Shown here: piece by piece, positions 8,653 through 19,472 of the stretch
How positions within the stretch are numbered: position 1 is the first letter of the stretch
Layout: each line of letters opens with the position of its first letter
Source of the DNA: Pelomicrobium methylotrophicum
Lineage (GTDB): Bacteria; Pseudomonadota; Gammaproteobacteria; Burkholderiales; UBA6910
DNA: 64,000 nt
NCBI RefSeq assembly: GCF_008014345.1
Contig: NZ_VPFL01000008.1
Coordinates: forward strand, 58,613-122,612
Direction of reading: 5' to 3'
Translations under genes and position numbers: made by a program
The notes under the pieces: model-generated
Databases searched by the model: none
What the model saw: the letters and a program-made list of their open reading frames with translations, nothing else
What the model was told of the DNA's origin: nothing

Positions 8653-9924
8653 CTAGCGGTAGTGAGCGGCAACCGGCCGTTCAGGCCGGTCCCGCGACGC
8701 GGGTTCGGGCGATGCCAGCGCCGGCGATTCGTCGACCGGCAGATCGAGTTCGGCTTCGACGCAAGCTTCCAGACGCCGCAGGACCGCCTGGAGTCCAGGA
8801 TCATCCGCGACGGCATGGCGCTGCCGGGACACGTCGATGAGCAGCCATCGCCACACCTCCGCAACCCGCAGCTGGGCTGGATCGCGAACCAACACCCAAG
8901 CGCCTCCCTGGAGGGGGCGCACCCAGCCGGCCCGGGCCAGCTGCTCCAGCACCTGCTCAAGCGCTTCGGCGCTTACGTGGAGCCGGCGGCGCAACGCGTG
9001 GAAGCCGAGCGTCTCGCCCGTGCGCATCTGTTGCGCCAGGGCTCGCAGCACCCGCAATCCGGTCACGAACGGATCGCCCGGTGTCCCGGGCCGCTTCCAC
9101 GCGCCCCCGTGCCAGTTGGAAAGCGCCGCGGCGATGACCGCGCCCAGCAGCACCGCGATCCACGAGAGGTAGATCCATACCAGGAAAATCGGAATGGCCG
9201 CAAACGCTCCATAGACCAGCGTGTAAGTCGGGAAGTTAGAGACGTAATAGGCAAAACCCCGCTTCATCAGCTCGAACATGACTGCTGCCGCCAAGCCGCC
9301 CGCCACGGCGTGGCCCAAGGGCACCGGCCGGTTCGGCACGACCGAGAACATGAGCGCGAAGGCAACGGTGGTGAGAAGCAGCGGCACCGTACGCAGCAGG
9401 ATCAAGCCGCCACCGGGCACTTGCCTGGCCACGCCCAGGGAGACGCTCACCAGCCACGAGGTGAGGGAGAGGCTCGCGCCGATGAGCAGTGGCCCCAGGG
9501 TGAGCACCGCCCAGTACACCACCAGCCGCTGCAGCAGGGGGCGCGGCCGCACCACCCGCCAGATGGCATTCAGCGCCCGGTCGATGGTCAGCATCAGGAA
9601 CATCGCCGTCACCCCCAGAAAAACGATACCGGCCGCGGTGAGCTTGGCCGCGTTCGCAGAAAACTGCGGCATGTAGACCGTGATGATCTTGCCCGCCGCC
9701 TCCGGGGCCATGTGGGTGAGCAGGAAAGCCTTGAGCTGGGCCGATAGGGGCGTGAAGACAGGGAAGGCCGACAGCAGCGCCACCGCGATGGTGACGAGGG
9801 GCACCAGGGCCAGCAGGGTGGTGAAAGTGAGGCTTGCCGCCACCTGGCTGCAGCGGTCCTCGTTGAACCGGCGCCAGACGTAGCGAACGAAGCTCAGCGC
9901 TTCCCAAGCGGGACGTGGCGACAT
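8653..9924 (-). CDS. YihY family inner membrane protein
   Basis: A 423-residue inner membrane protein of the YihY/UPF0761 family (once misnamed RNase BN). The first ~290 residues hold about six hydrophobic segments with the family motif DRCSQVAASLTFTTLLALVPL near residue 20 and GAFAAIPIFLVWIYLSWIAVLLGA near residue 255; the C-terminal ~130 residues are soluble and winged-helix-like (LGFHALRRRLHVSAEALEQVL). The start ATG at 9924 is preferred because it has an AGGGAA site and gives the usual MSPRPAWE-type beginning; ATG 9981 would overlap the divergent wrbA start. Function unknown. Confidence 0.88.
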   Translation of the reverse strand: MSPRPAWEALSFVRYVWRRFNEDRCSQVAASLTFTTLLALVPLVTIAVALLSAFPVFTPLSAQLKAFLLTHMAPEAAGKIITVYMPQFSANAAKLTAAGIVFLGVTAMFLMLTIDRALNAIWRVVRPRPLLQRLVVYWAVLTLGPLLIGASLSLTSWLVSVSLGVARQVPGGGLILLRTVPLLLTTVAFALMFSVVPNRPVPLGHAVAGGLAAAVMFELMKRGFAYYVSNFPTYTLVYGAFAAIPIFLVWIYLSWIAVLLGAVIAAALSNWHGGAWKRPGTPGDPFVTGLRVLRALAQQMRTGETLGFHALRRRLHVSAEALEQVLEQLARAGWVRPLQGGAWVLVRDPAQLRVAEVWRWLLIDVSRQRHAVADDPGLQAVLRRLEACVEAELDLPVDESPALASPEPASRDRPERPVAAHYR

Positions 9925-9949
9925 TTCCCTATAATAAGTCAAAGCCTGA

Positions 9950-10564
<615 letters not shown>

Positions 10565-10587
10565 CAGGTGACGGTTGCCGCCTCTGC

Positions 10588-12123
10588 CTAAAGTTGGGGG
10601 TGGGCCCGCTGCAGCCGCGTCTGCAACTTGTTGAGAGCGTGGATGTACGCCTTGGCGGAAGCGACGATGATGTCGGTGTCGGCCCCCTGGCCGTTCACGA
10701 TGCGTCCGCCCTTGTGGAGCCGCACCGTGACTTCGCCCTGGGCATCGGTCCCACTGGTGATGGCGTTCACCGAATAGAGCTGTAGCTCGGCGCCGCTCTT
10801 GACGATGGACTCGATGGCTTTGAACGTGGCGTCCACCGGCCCGCTTCCCTCCGCCATGCCCGTGCGCTCCACACCGTCGTCGGAGAGAGTGACACGGGCG
10901 AACGGCGTTTCCCCGGTTTCGGAGCAGACCTTGAGAAAGACCAGCCGGTACTGCTCGTGCTCCAGCGTGAACGCCTCGTCGCTCATGAGCGCGTGCAAAT
11001 CCTCGTCGAAGATCTCATGCTTCTTGTCCGCCAGCTCTTTGAAGCGGGCAAAAGCGGCGTTCAAAACCTCCTCCGACTCGATCTCGATGCCCAACTCCTT
11101 GAGCCGCGTCCGGAAAGCGTTGCGTCCACTGTGCTTGCCAAGCACCATGCGGTTCGCAGTCCAGCCCACGTCCTCCGCCCGCATGATCTCGTAGGTCTCG
11201 CGGCTCTTGAGCACCCCGTCCTGGTGGATGCCCGATTCGTGGGCAAAGGCGTTGGCGCCCACGATGGCTTTGTTGGGCTGGACGGGGAAACCGGTGATGC
11301 CGGCCACCAGCCGGCTCGCCGGGACGATCTGCGTTGTGTCGATGCGGGTGTCGCACGGGAATACGTCCCGGCGCGTGCGGACCGTCATCACGATCTCCTC
11401 CAGCGCCGCGTTTCCCGCCCGCTCGCCCAGCCCGTTGATCGTGCATTCCACCTGGCGGGCGCCGTTCAGCACCGCGGCGAGCGAGTTGGCCACCGCCAGG
11501 CCCAGGTCGTTGTGGCAATGCACCGACCACACCACCTTGTCCGAGTTGGGGATGCGTTCCCGCAGCGTCTTGATCAACGCCCCGAACTGCTGGGGGACAC
11601 TGTAGCCCACGGTGTCCGGAATGTTGATGGTGGTGGCGCCGGCCGCGATCACCTGCTCCAGAATGCGGCACAGGAAGTCGATCTCGGAGCGACCCGCATC
11701 CTCGGGAGAGAACTCCACGTCGTCGGTATGCTGGCGCGCCCACTTGACCGCCTTGATGGCCTGCTCCACGACCTGGTCGGGCGCCATGCGCAGCTTCTTC
11801 TCCATATGGATGGGGCTGGTGGCGATGAACGTATGGATGCGGCCCGATGCCGCCCCTCGGAGGGCTTCCGCCGCCTGCTGGATATCGCGCTCCGTCGCCC
11901 GGGCGAGCGCGCAGACGATGCTGTCCTTGATCGCTTCGGCCACCGCCTTGACGGCCTCGAAGTCGCCCGGGCTCGCGGCGGGAAAGCCCGCCTCGATCAC
12001 GTCCACTCGCATGCGTTCCAGCTGTCGCGCGATGCGTAGCTTTTCCTCCTTGGTCATGGAAGCGCCCGGGCTCTGCTCGCCGTCGCGCAGCGTGGTGTCG
12101 AATATGATCAGCCTGTCGTCCAT
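10588..12123 (-). CDS. leuA: 2-isopropylmalate synthase
   Basis: Condenses acetyl-CoA with 2-oxoisovalerate, the committed step of leucine synthesis. 511 residues. N-terminal TIM barrel beginning [18 protein letters not shown], metal-binding [13 protein letters not shown] near residue 200, [14 protein letters not shown], and a C-terminal LeuA allosteric domain from about residue 390 for leucine feedback. The start ATG at 12123 is the family's usual MDDRLIIF; the upstream MPSHSGDEA extension is rejected. Leftward, in the same direction as pssA, psd and ilvCNB, a widespread betaproteobacterial arrangement (ilvBNC-psd-pss-leuA). Confidence 0.97.
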   Translation of the reverse strand: MDDRLIIFDTTLRDGEQSPGASMTKEEKLRIARQLERMRVDVIEAGFPAASPGDFEAVKAVAEAIKDSIVCALARATERDIQQAAEALRGAASGRIHTFIATSPIHMEKKLRMAPDQVVEQAIKAVKWARQHTDDVEFSPEDAGRSEIDFLCRILEQVIAAGATTINIPDTVGYSVPQQFGALIKTLRERIPNSDKVVWSVHCHNDLGLAVANSLAAVLNGARQVECTINGLGERAGNAALEEIVMTVRTRRDVFPCDTRIDTTQIVPASRLVAGITGFPVQPNKAIVGANAFAHESGIHQDGVLKSRETYEIMRAEDVGWTANRMVLGKHSGRNAFRTRLKELGIEIESEEVLNAAFARFKELADKKHEIFDEDLHALMSDEAFTLEHEQYRLVFLKVCSETGETPFARVTLSDDGVERTGMAEGSGPVDATFKAIESIVKSGAELQLYSVNAITSGTDAQGEVTVRLHKGGRIVNGQGADTDIIVASAKAYIHALNKLQTRLQRAHPQL

Positions 12124-12185
12124 GGCCTCATCTCCGCTGTGGCTTGGCACGATGCCGCTCCCGCCGCCGGGAAAGCCTGCGTCTA

Positions 12186-12207
12186 TTTTGCCCCCATTCC
12201 GGCAAAA
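12186..12207 (-). terminator. Possible weak terminator after pssA
   Basis: Inverted repeat TTTTGCC / GGCAAAA with an 8-base loop, between pssA and leuA. The stem has only three GC pairs, so any effect on leuA readthrough would be small. Confidence 0.3.
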
Positions 12208-12261
12208 GTGTAATTGCCGGGGCCGCCGTGTCTGCCGGGCCTTATCTCCCCCGTTCGACGC

Positions 12262-13074
12262 TCAGCGAGCCTCTCCCGGCGGTACCCGGCGACGACGGCG
12301 CTTCATCCACTCCCAACCCCACATGGCGTAGCCGGAAAGGCTATAGCCGACAAACAGCAGAAACAGCACCGTCGGCGGGTTGCTCGAGATCAGCACGATG
12401 GCCAGCACCAGGGCGAGCAGCACGGCGAACGGGACGCTCTTGCGTAAGTTCACGTCCTTGCCACTGTAGAAGCGTAGGTTGCTCACCATGCTGACGCCGG
12501 CAAAAACCGTGACGATCCACGCCAGCCACATGACTTCCCGTCCCTTCACGTCGTAGTCGTGCATGACCCACACCAAGCCGGCAATGAGCGCCGCCGCCGC
12601 CGGGCTTGGCAATCCCTGGAAATAGCGCTTGTCCACCACGTCGATATGGGTGTTAAAGCGGGCAAGCCGCAGCGCTGTACTGACGCAGTAGACGAACGCT
12701 CCCAGCCACCCGAGCTTACCCAGCCCCTGGAGCGCCCACTCGTAGATCACCAGCGCCGGCGCGACGCCGAAGGACACCATGTCGGAGAGGCTGTCGTACT
12801 CGGCGCCAAACGCGCTCTGGGTATGGGTAAGCCGCGCCACCCGGCCATCCAGCGCGTCCAGCACCATCGCGATGAAGATCGCCACCGCCGAGTGCTCGAA
12901 GCGCCCGTTCATCGCCTGCACGATGGCATAGAAACCGGCGAACAGGGCGGCGGTAGTGAACAGATTGGGCAGGAGGTAAATCCCCCGCCGGCGCACGGCG
13001 GGATTGAGCAGGGCCTTGCGGTTCGGGTCTTGGAGCATCAGGCTGGCATAGGCTGGGTCGTCAAGGGGCCTCAC
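12262..13074 (-). CDS. pssA: CDP-diacylglycerol-serine O-phosphatidyltransferase
   Basis: Makes phosphatidylserine in the inner membrane. The CDP-alcohol phosphatidyltransferase signature DG-x2-AR-x8-G-x3-D-x3-D is complete (DGRVARLTHTQSAFGAEYDSLSD, within residues 70-95). About seven hydrophobic segments follow, and the C-terminus is strongly basic (KRRRRRVPPGEAR). The start is uncertain: GTG at 13074 (used here, 270 residues) or ATG at 13038. It precedes leuA and follows psd, the enzyme that decarboxylates its product, so both steps to phosphatidylethanolamine are encoded together. Confidence 0.95.
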   Translation of the reverse strand: MRPLDDPAYASLMLQDPNRKALLNPAVRRRGIYLLPNLFTTAALFAGFYAIVQAMNGRFEHSAVAIFIAMVLDALDGRVARLTHTQSAFGAEYDSLSDMVSFGVAPALVIYEWALQGLGKLGWLGAFVYCVSTALRLARFNTHIDVVDKRYFQGLPSPAAAALIAGLVWVMHDYDVKGREVMWLAWIVTVFAGVSMVSNLRFYSGKDVNLRKSVPFAVLLALVLAIVLISSNPPTVLFLLFVGYSLSGYAMWGWEWMKRRRRRVPPGEAR

Positions 13075-13152
13075 AGCAGACGATGCGGAAGCCGCAGCTT
13101 CCGCTTTAAGCCCCTCAAAGCTTAACCGAAATCGTCGCGGACAGCACCGCGG

Positions 13153-13800
13153 TCACGCCGCCACGGGCAACTGGGCAATGACGCTCTTCGCCGCATAGAC
13201 CTTGTCCCCGATGCTGACCCGGGGACGCGCCCTGTCCGGAAGGTAGACGTCCAGACGCGAGCCGAAACGAATAAAGCCGTAGCGCTCGCCGCGTTTGAGC
13301 TCGGCCCCCTCGTCCACGTAACACAGGATGCGCCGGGCCACGAGCCCTGCCACCTGCACACACGTGACATCGAAGCCTTCCGCCGTCTTGAGCCAAAGGG
13401 CATTGCGCTCGTTCTCCACGGACGCCTTGGAAAGCTCGGCGTTGATGAACTTGCCGGGCAGGTGCCAGCGCTTGACCACTCGACCGTCCACTGGACTGCG
13501 ATTGGAATGGGCGTTGAACACGTTCATGAAGACCGATATGCGCAGCGCATCGCGATCGACAAACGGATCGCGGCAAGCCTCCACCGACACCACCCGCCCG
13601 TCCGCCGGCGAGAGCACCAGCCCCTCTCCCTGCGGAATCGGCCGGGGAGGGTCCCGAAAGAACTGTAGCACGAAGGCAAAGAGCAACCACAGGGGCGCAG
13701 ACCATCCCCCCGCCAAGAAGGTGCCGATCAGTGCCGCGGCCAGCGTCACGGCGACGAACGGCCAGCCTTCGCGGGCAATGATAGGGTGGGGATATTCCAT
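13153..13800 (-). CDS. psd: Phosphatidylserine decarboxylase proenzyme
   Basis: Converts phosphatidylserine to phosphatidylethanolamine. 215 residues, the short PSD form. Membrane segments are visible near residues 15-50, then the active domain with [24 protein letters not shown] and the self-cleavage site [11 protein letters not shown] near residue 180, where cleavage at Gly-Ser makes the pyruvoyl group. Sits directly upstream of pssA in the same direction. The spacer to ilvC holds a heptamer repeat. Confidence 0.95.
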   Translation of the reverse strand: MEYPHPIIAREGWPFVAVTLAAALIGTFLAGGWSAPLWLLFAFVLQFFRDPPRPIPQGEGLVLSPADGRVVSVEACRDPFVDRDALRISVFMNVFNAHSNRSPVDGRVVKRWHLPGKFINAELSKASVENERNALWLKTAEGFDVTCVQVAGLVARRILCYVDEGAELKRGERYGFIRFGSRLDVYLPDRARPRVSIGDKVYAAKSVIAQLPVAA

Positions 13801-13835
13801 CGTGAAACGTGACTCGTGAGACGCGAAGCGTAATG
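13801..13835. repeat. Tandem heptamer array (CGTGANN type)
   Basis: Five consecutive 7-base units beginning just upstream of psd: CGTGAAA, CGTGACT, CGTGAGA, CGCGAAG, CGTAATG. Units with reverse-complement flavour (TTTACG, TTCACT) follow about 30 bases later, near 13864-13883. One of several period-7 spacers in the window. Confidence 0.6.
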
Positions 13836-13884
13836 ATGGCGACGACAGCGGGGACGTCCCACCTTTACGTCTTGGCCTTCACTG

Positions 13885-14931
<1,047 letters not shown>

Positions 14932-14991
14932 TCAGCCGTCAGCGCCGAGCCCGGCTGCGGGTGGATCGACGAGCTGAGAGCTGATCGCTGA
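14932..14991. repeat. Inverted heptamer arrays (TCAGCNN / GCTGANN)
   Basis: TCAGC at 14932 and 14939, and its reverse complement GCTGA at 14973, 14980 and 14987: exactly 7 bases apart within each arm, with the arms inverted to each other. It fills the ilvC-ilvN spacer and could fold into an imperfect hairpin in the operon mRNA. Confidence 0.65.
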
Positions 14992-15000
14992 CCGCTGCTG

Positions 15001-15492
15001 TTAGGCCTTCAGAATCCGCTCGCCGCGGGCAATGCCCGAAGCGCCAGTGCGCACAGTCTCAAGGATCGCGCTGCGCTCGATCGCTTGCAGAAACGCGTCC
15101 AGCTTCGACCCCGTGCCGGTCAGCTCGATGGTGTATGCCTTGTCGGTGACATCGATGATGCGCCCGCGGAAGATGTCCGCCATGCGCTTCATCTCCTCCC
15201 GGTCCTTGCCGACCGCCCGCACCTTGACCAGCATGAGCTCCCGTTCAATGTGCTCGCCTTCCGACAGGTCGACGACCTTCACCACGTCGATCAGCTTGTT
15301 GAGCTGCTTGGTGATCTGTTCGATGACGTCGTCCGATCCGGAGGTGACGATCGTCATGCGCGAGAGGGTCGGATCTTCCGTCGGGGCAACCGTCAGAGAC
15401 TCGATGTTGTAGCCGCGCGCCGAGAACAACCCGGCCACGCGTGAAAGCGCCCCGGGCTCGTTTTCCATGAGGAGGGAAATGATATGTCGCAT
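15001..15492 (-). CDS. ilvN: Acetolactate synthase, small regulatory subunit
   Basis: Regulatory partner of IlvB that gives catalytic activation and valine feedback. 163 residues, the normal length of the single-module IlvH/IlvN form. N-terminal ACT domain at residues 2-77 (RHIISLLMENEPGALSRVAGLFSARGYNIESL) and a second C-terminal domain (IFRGRIIDVTDKAYTIELTGTG). Lies between ilvB and ilvC, all leftward. Often also named ilvH. Confidence 0.97.
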   Translation of the reverse strand: MRHIISLLMENEPGALSRVAGLFSARGYNIESLTVAPTEDPTLSRMTIVTSGSDDVIEQITKQLNKLIDVVKVVDLSEGEHIERELMLVKVRAVGKDREEMKRMADIFRGRIIDVTDKAYTIELTGTGSKLDAFLQAIERSAILETVRTGASGIARGERILKA

Positions 15493-15495
15493 TTC

Positions 15496-15530
15496 AGAAA
15501 ACAGAAGAGGGGAGACTGAAGACAGAAATG
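15496..15530. repeat. Tandem heptamer array (AGAAGAC type)
   Basis: Five adjacent 7-base units in the ilvN-ilvB spacer: AGAAAAC, AGAAGAG, GGGAGAC, TGAAGAC, AGAAATG. The core differs from the neighbouring arrays but the period is the same. Confidence 0.6.
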
Positions 15531-15571
15531 CAGTGGCTGAGGCCCGGCTCTTGCATGGCCGTCTCCGTTCG

Positions 15572-17269
15572 TCAGACCAGGATCATCTCGGACAGACCCT
15601 TGCCGCCTGGCACCATCGGGAAGACGTTTTCGGTCTGATCGGTGATGAAATCCATGAACACCAGGCGGTCCTTCATGGAGAACGCCTCCCGCAGCGCCCC
15701 CTCCACGTCGCCGGGCTTCTCGATCTTCATGCCCACGTGTCCGTAACTTTCGGCCAGTTTCACGAAGTCGGGAAGGGCATCCATGTAGGACTCGGAATAG
15801 CGGTTGCCGTGGAAGAACTCCTGCCACTGCCTTACCATGCCGAGATACTTGTTGTTGAGGTTCACGATCTTGATCGGCAGACGGTACTGCTTGCAGGTGG
15901 AAAGTTCCTGGATGCACATCTGGATGCTCGCCTCGCCCGTCACGCACACCACCGTCGCACTGGGATGGGCAAGCTGGACTCCCATCGCCGCGGGAAGCCC
16001 GAAGCCCATGGTGCCCAGGCCCCCGGAGTTGATCCAGCGCCGCGGCTTGTCAAACTTATAGAACTGGGCCGCCCACATCTGGTGCTGTCCCACGTCCGAG
16101 GTCACGTAGGCGTCCCCCTGGGTCACCTCGTAGAGCTTTTCCAGCACGTACTGGGGCTTGATGATGGGGCTCGAGCGGTCGTAGCGCAGGCAATCCCGCG
16201 CCCGCCACAGCTCGATCTGTGTCCACCACGCCTTGAGCGCCTGAGGATCGGGCCGCTCGCGGGTCTCCTTGAGCAGCCGTAGCAGTTCCTCCAGCACGTC
16301 GCGCACGTTGCCGACGATGGGCACGTCCACCTTCACGCGCTTGGAGATGGAGGAGGGGTCGATGTCGATGTGGATGATCCTGCGTTCCGGATTGTAGAAA
16401 TGCTTGGGGTTGCCGATCACCCGATCGTCGAACCGGGCGCCAATGGCCACCAGCACGTCGCAATGCTGCATCGCCATGTTCGCCTCGTAGGTGCCGTGCA
16501 TGCCGAGCATGCCGACGAAAAGCGGGTCCGTGGCCGGAAAACCGCCCAGGCCCATCAGGGTGTTGGTGCAGGGGAAACCCAGCAGACGGACGAATTCAGT
16601 GAGCAGCTCGGAGGCGTTGCTGAGAATGACGCCGCCCCCCGTATAGACCATGGGCCGCTTAGCCTCGAGGATCAGTTGCACCGCCTTGCGAATCTGCCCG
16701 GCGTGTCCTTTCACCACCGGGTTGTAAGAGCGCATCGAGATGGTCTCGGGGTAATGGAACTCGCACTTGGCGGTGGTGACATCCTTGGGAATATCCACCA
16801 CCACCGGCCCCGGGCGGCCGGTGGAAGCAATGTAGAACGCCTTCTTGATGGTCGTTGCGAGATCCTTGACGTCCTTCACCAGGAAGTTGTGCTTCACACA
16901 GGGGCGGGTAATGCCCACCGTATCGCATTCCTGGAAGGCGTCCTGGCCGATGGCGTGGGTCGGCACTTGCCCCGTGATGACCACCATCGGAATGGAGTCC
17001 ATGTACGCGGTGGCGATGCCGGTGACGGCGTTCGTCACGCCGGGCCCCGAGGTGACCAGCGCAACGCCCACTTTTTCGGTGGCGCGGGCGTAGCCGTCGG
17101 CGGCGTGGAGCGCCGCCTGCTCGTGGCGCACGAGGATATGCTTGACCTTGTCCTGCTTGAACAGCTCGTCGTAGATGTACAGGACCGCTCCGCCGGGGTA
17201 GCCGAACACGTAGTCGACCTTTTCCTCCTGGAGGCAGCGCACGACGATTTCTGCGCCGGTCATTTCCAT
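15572..17269 (-). CDS. ilvB: Acetolactate synthase, large catalytic subunit
   Basis: Thiamine-diphosphate enzyme that makes acetolactate for branched-chain amino acids. 565 residues with the three usual domains: N-terminal TPP-binding (GYPGGAVLYIYDEL, the catalytic Glu region RHEQAALHAADGYAR), central FAD domain, and C-terminal TPP domain (SDVGQHQMWAAQF...LNNKYLGMVRQWQ). The diphosphate motif, usually GDGS or GEGS, reads GEAS here (VTGEASIQM), an unusual Gly to Ala change. Leftward first gene of ilvBNC. The 277 bases upstream, to the sigma-factor start, show no gene and no obvious leader peptide. Confidence 0.97.
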   Translation of the reverse strand: MEMTGAEIVVRCLQEEKVDYVFGYPGGAVLYIYDELFKQDKVKHILVRHEQAALHAADGYARATEKVGVALVTSGPGVTNAVTGIATAYMDSIPMVVITGQVPTHAIGQDAFQECDTVGITRPCVKHNFLVKDVKDLATTIKKAFYIASTGRPGPVVVDIPKDVTTAKCEFHYPETISMRSYNPVVKGHAGQIRKAVQLILEAKRPMVYTGGGVILSNASELLTEFVRLLGFPCTNTLMGLGGFPATDPLFVGMLGMHGTYEANMAMQHCDVLVAIGARFDDRVIGNPKHFYNPERRIIHIDIDPSSISKRVKVDVPIVGNVRDVLEELLRLLKETRERPDPQALKAWWTQIELWRARDCLRYDRSSPIIKPQYVLEKLYEVTQGDAYVTSDVGQHQMWAAQFYKFDKPRRWINSGGLGTMGFGLPAAMGVQLAHPSATVVCVTGEASIQMCIQELSTCKQYRLPIKIVNLNNKYLGMVRQWQEFFHGNRYSESYMDALPDFVKLAESYGHVGMKIEKPGDVEGALREAFSMKDRLVFMDFITDQTENVFPMVPGGKGLSEMILV

Positions 17270-17546
17270 CGGATTTGCCCTAAAAAACCAAGTGTTGAGG
17301 TAAACGTGAAACGATATCGGTAAGAAAACGCTAGGTCAAGCCCCAAATCCCCCCTTCTGCGGGCTAACCTCTTGCCGCGGCGGCGGATTCCCGCGACCGT
17401 TGCGCCGCTGGCGCGGCCAGCGTGGGAGGCCGTGCTCTGCCGACGCCTCCAACAACCGCCAGCGGCTCCTCGAGGGCGCGGGAGCGCAAGCCCGCGTCTT
17501 GGAAAGTCTTCAGCCCGACTTACCTTCCGAGGCTTCCTTTGTTACT

Positions 17547-18182
17547 ATGGGCCGACCATTCATTCACACGGTTCAGGGGTTCGGTCACCCCCATTGCCCG
17601 CCCCGAGGTCGACGCAAGCTGGCTAGCTCGCAGGAATTGTCCGATTTTCTGGCGGGCGTAGAACGCCGCGCGTACAAGCAGGCCCTGTTCGCGGTGAGGA
17701 ACCAGGACCTGGCGCTCGACATCGTCCAGGACGCCATGTTGAAGCTCGCCGAAAAGTACGGGGGACGCCCGGCGTCAGAGCTGCCCCTCATTTTCCAGCG
17801 CATTTTGCAGAATGCCATCCGCGACGCCTTCCGCCGGCAGAAAGTGGCTTCCATGTGGACCACCTTGGTCTCGGCGCTCACCCCCGGCCGGGATTTCGAC
17901 CATGATCCCCTCGAAACTATTGACCTCGATCCTGCATCCAAAGCTGGAGACGGACCCGCAGAGCAGCTGGAGCGGTCCCAAGTGCTTGCCATCATTGAGC
18001 AAGGGATCCGCAACCTGCCTGCCCGTCAACGGCAGGCATTCCTTCTGCGTTACTGGGAAGAGCTGGATGTGGCGGAGACCGCCCGGATCATGGGATGCTC
18101 GGAGGGCAGCGTGAAGACCCACTGCTCCCGGGCCACCCATGCGCTTGCGGATTGGCTTCGGTCCAAGGGCATCGAATTATGA
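17547..18182 (+). CDS. Small sigma-70 family RNA polymerase sigma factor
   Basis: An ECF-sized sigma factor (211 residues from this ATG). Region 2 is at ELSDFLAGVERRAYKQALFAVRNQDLALDIVQDAMLKLAEKYG, and region 4 helix-turn-helix is at LPARQRQAFLLRYWEELDVAETARIMGCSEGSVKTHCSRA. The start is uncertain: homologous N-termini usually begin just before SSQELSDFL, so the 27 residues after ATG 17547 may not be translated, and the ATG itself lies in a possible -10 (TTACTAT). The stop overlaps the next ATG (ATGA). It leads the conserved sigma/DUF3619/DUF3106/RDD group. No anti-sigma factor is evident; DUF3619 with its single membrane segment is a possible candidate (inference). Confidence 0.85.
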   Translation: MGRPFIHTVQGFGHPHCPPRGRRKLASSQELSDFLAGVERRAYKQALFAVRNQDLALDIVQDAMLKLAEKYGGRPASELPLIFQRILQNAIRDAFRRQKVASMWTTLVSALTPGRDFDHDPLETIDLDPASKAGDGPAEQLERSQVLAIIEQGIRNLPARQRQAFLLRYWEELDVAETARIMGCSEGSVKTHCSRATHALADWLRSKGIEL

Positions 18183-18556
18183 ACGAAGAACGCTTCGCCA
18201 AAAAAATCTGTGCGGCGCTCAACGGCGGGCTAAAGGAGCTCGATTCTGCGCTCGTCGGGCGGATCGAACAGGCCCGCCGTCGAGCGCTGGCCCGCCACCG
18301 GGTACTGGAGCCCGCCGGGGACCTCGTGGGCGCGGGACGCGGTGGCAGGCTGGAAGGTGGCCCTCCTTTTCCTTCGCGCTGGTGGTGGTCAGCGGGCGCG
18401 CTGGTCCTCGTGCTGGCGAGCGTCGCTTTTTGGTCTCACCGGCAAGACATGCTGGAACCCGCTGAGGTGGACGCCGCTCTGCTATCGGGGGACCTGCCGG
18501 TTCGCGCCTACATCGATCCTCAATTCCATGCATGGCTGAAGCGCTCCGAGCAATAG
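18179..18556 (+). CDS. DUF3619 family protein
   Basis: A 125-residue protein with one membrane helix (about residues 66-82, WWWSAGALVLVLASVAFW). It has a soluble N-terminal half starting MNEERFAKKICAALNGGLKEL and a C-terminal EVDAALLSGDLPVRAYIDPQFHAWL motif typical of DUF3619. Its ATG overlaps the sigma-factor stop, so the two are translationally coupled. Topology and position fit a membrane regulator of the sigma factor, but this is inference. Confidence 0.85.
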   Translation: MNEERFAKKICAALNGGLKELDSALVGRIEQARRRALARHRVLEPAGDLVGAGRGGRLEGGPPFPSRWWWSAGALVLVLASVAFWSHRQDMLEPAEVDAALLSGDLPVRAYIDPQFHAWLKRSEQ

Positions 18557-18969
18557 TCCTTTTGCTGGCGTTGCTCGGCGTGCTGGCCCCCGACGCTCTC
18601 GCGACGGAGCCCCGCCAGCCCTCGTGGTCGGAGCTGACCCCCAAGCAACGGGAAATCCTCGCGCCGCTGGCCAACGAATGGGACAGCTTCCCCGACGTGC
18701 AGAAGAAGAAGCTCCTGGGCGTGGCCCGCCAGTACCCCAAGCTGTCGCCCGAGCAGCAGAGGCGCCTCCAATCGCGGCTCCTCGAATGGAGCCGGCTGAC
18801 GCCTGAACAGCGGGAACTTGCCCGCAAAAACTATCACAACCTCAAGCAGATGCCCCCGGAGAAGCGCCAGGAAATCAAGCGCAAGTGGAAGGAATACAGT
18901 CAGTTCCAGGCGGACCAGCCCGCCCCAGGCCCCCAGATCGAACGGCCGCCCCCGCCAGCGTCCCAGTAA
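18532..18969 (+). CDS. DUF3106 family secreted protein
   Basis: 145 residues with a signal peptide (MAEALRAIVLLLALLGVLAPDALA) and a helical, charged body made of repeats of the form W-x-L-(T/S)-P-x-Q-x-x-(I/L/R), such as WSELTPKQREIL, YPKLSPEQQRRL and WSRLTPEQREL. The C-terminus is proline-rich. Overlaps DUF3619 by 25 bases. Periplasmic location is predicted; the family's role is unknown. Confidence 0.85.
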   Translation: MAEALRAIVLLLALLGVLAPDALATEPRQPSWSELTPKQREILAPLANEWDSFPDVQKKKLLGVARQYPKLSPEQQRRLQSRLLEWSRLTPEQRELARKNYHNLKQMPPEKRQEIKRKWKEYSQFQADQPAPGPQIERPPPPASQ

Positions 18970-18999
18970 CCAAAAAGCGGTTCTCGTTTCCCTCGCCCC

Positions 19000-19446
19000 A
19001 TGGCGATCCCGTCCCCCCTAGCCGGCCTCGGGCGTCGGCTCTTGAGCCTTGTCTATGAAGGGCTGCTGCTCCTGGCGCTCTTCATGATCGCGGACCTCGC
19101 CCTGCTGCTGGCGGTGCCCGTCGCCCGGGACCCGGCGTTTCGCCCCTTGGTCCAGCTCTACCTGCTGGCGGTCTCAGGCGGGTACTTCGTCTGGCTGTGG
19201 ACCCATGGCGGGCAGACCCTGGCCATGAAGACTTGGCGGCTGCGGCTGGTGGCGGCCGATGGCGGGCCTGTCCCGCTCCGGCAAGCCGCCGTGCGCTTCG
19301 CGGTGGTCGTCCTCACCTTCATGCTGCCGGCTTTCCTGTGGGCGCTCGTGGACCGGGAACGCCAGTTCCTGCACGACCGGCTGGCGGGAACAAGAATCAT
19401 CAACGATGAAGGTGGAGGAAAGACGGCGGAAAACCAAGACGGCTAG
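19000..19446 (+). CDS. RDD family membrane protein
   Basis: 148 residues with three hydrophobic segments. The first segment follows the family opening (SPLAGLGRRLLSLVYEGLLLLALF, with Arg in place of the usual RDD-type motif), and the C-terminus has the usual DRERQFLHDRLAGTRIIND motif. RDD proteins are small inner membrane proteins of mostly unknown function, some linked to transport. Last gene of the sigma/DUF3619/DUF3106/RDD cluster; convergent with lptG. Confidence 0.88.
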   Translation: MAIPSPLAGLGRRLLSLVYEGLLLLALFMIADLALLLAVPVARDPAFRPLVQLYLLAVSGGYFVWLWTHGGQTLAMKTWRLRLVAADGGPVPLRQAAVRFAVVVLTFMLPAFLWALVDRERQFLHDRLAGTRIINDEGGGKTAENQDG

Positions 19447-19472
19447 GCCGCGCGCTCACCCCCCTCTTTTTC

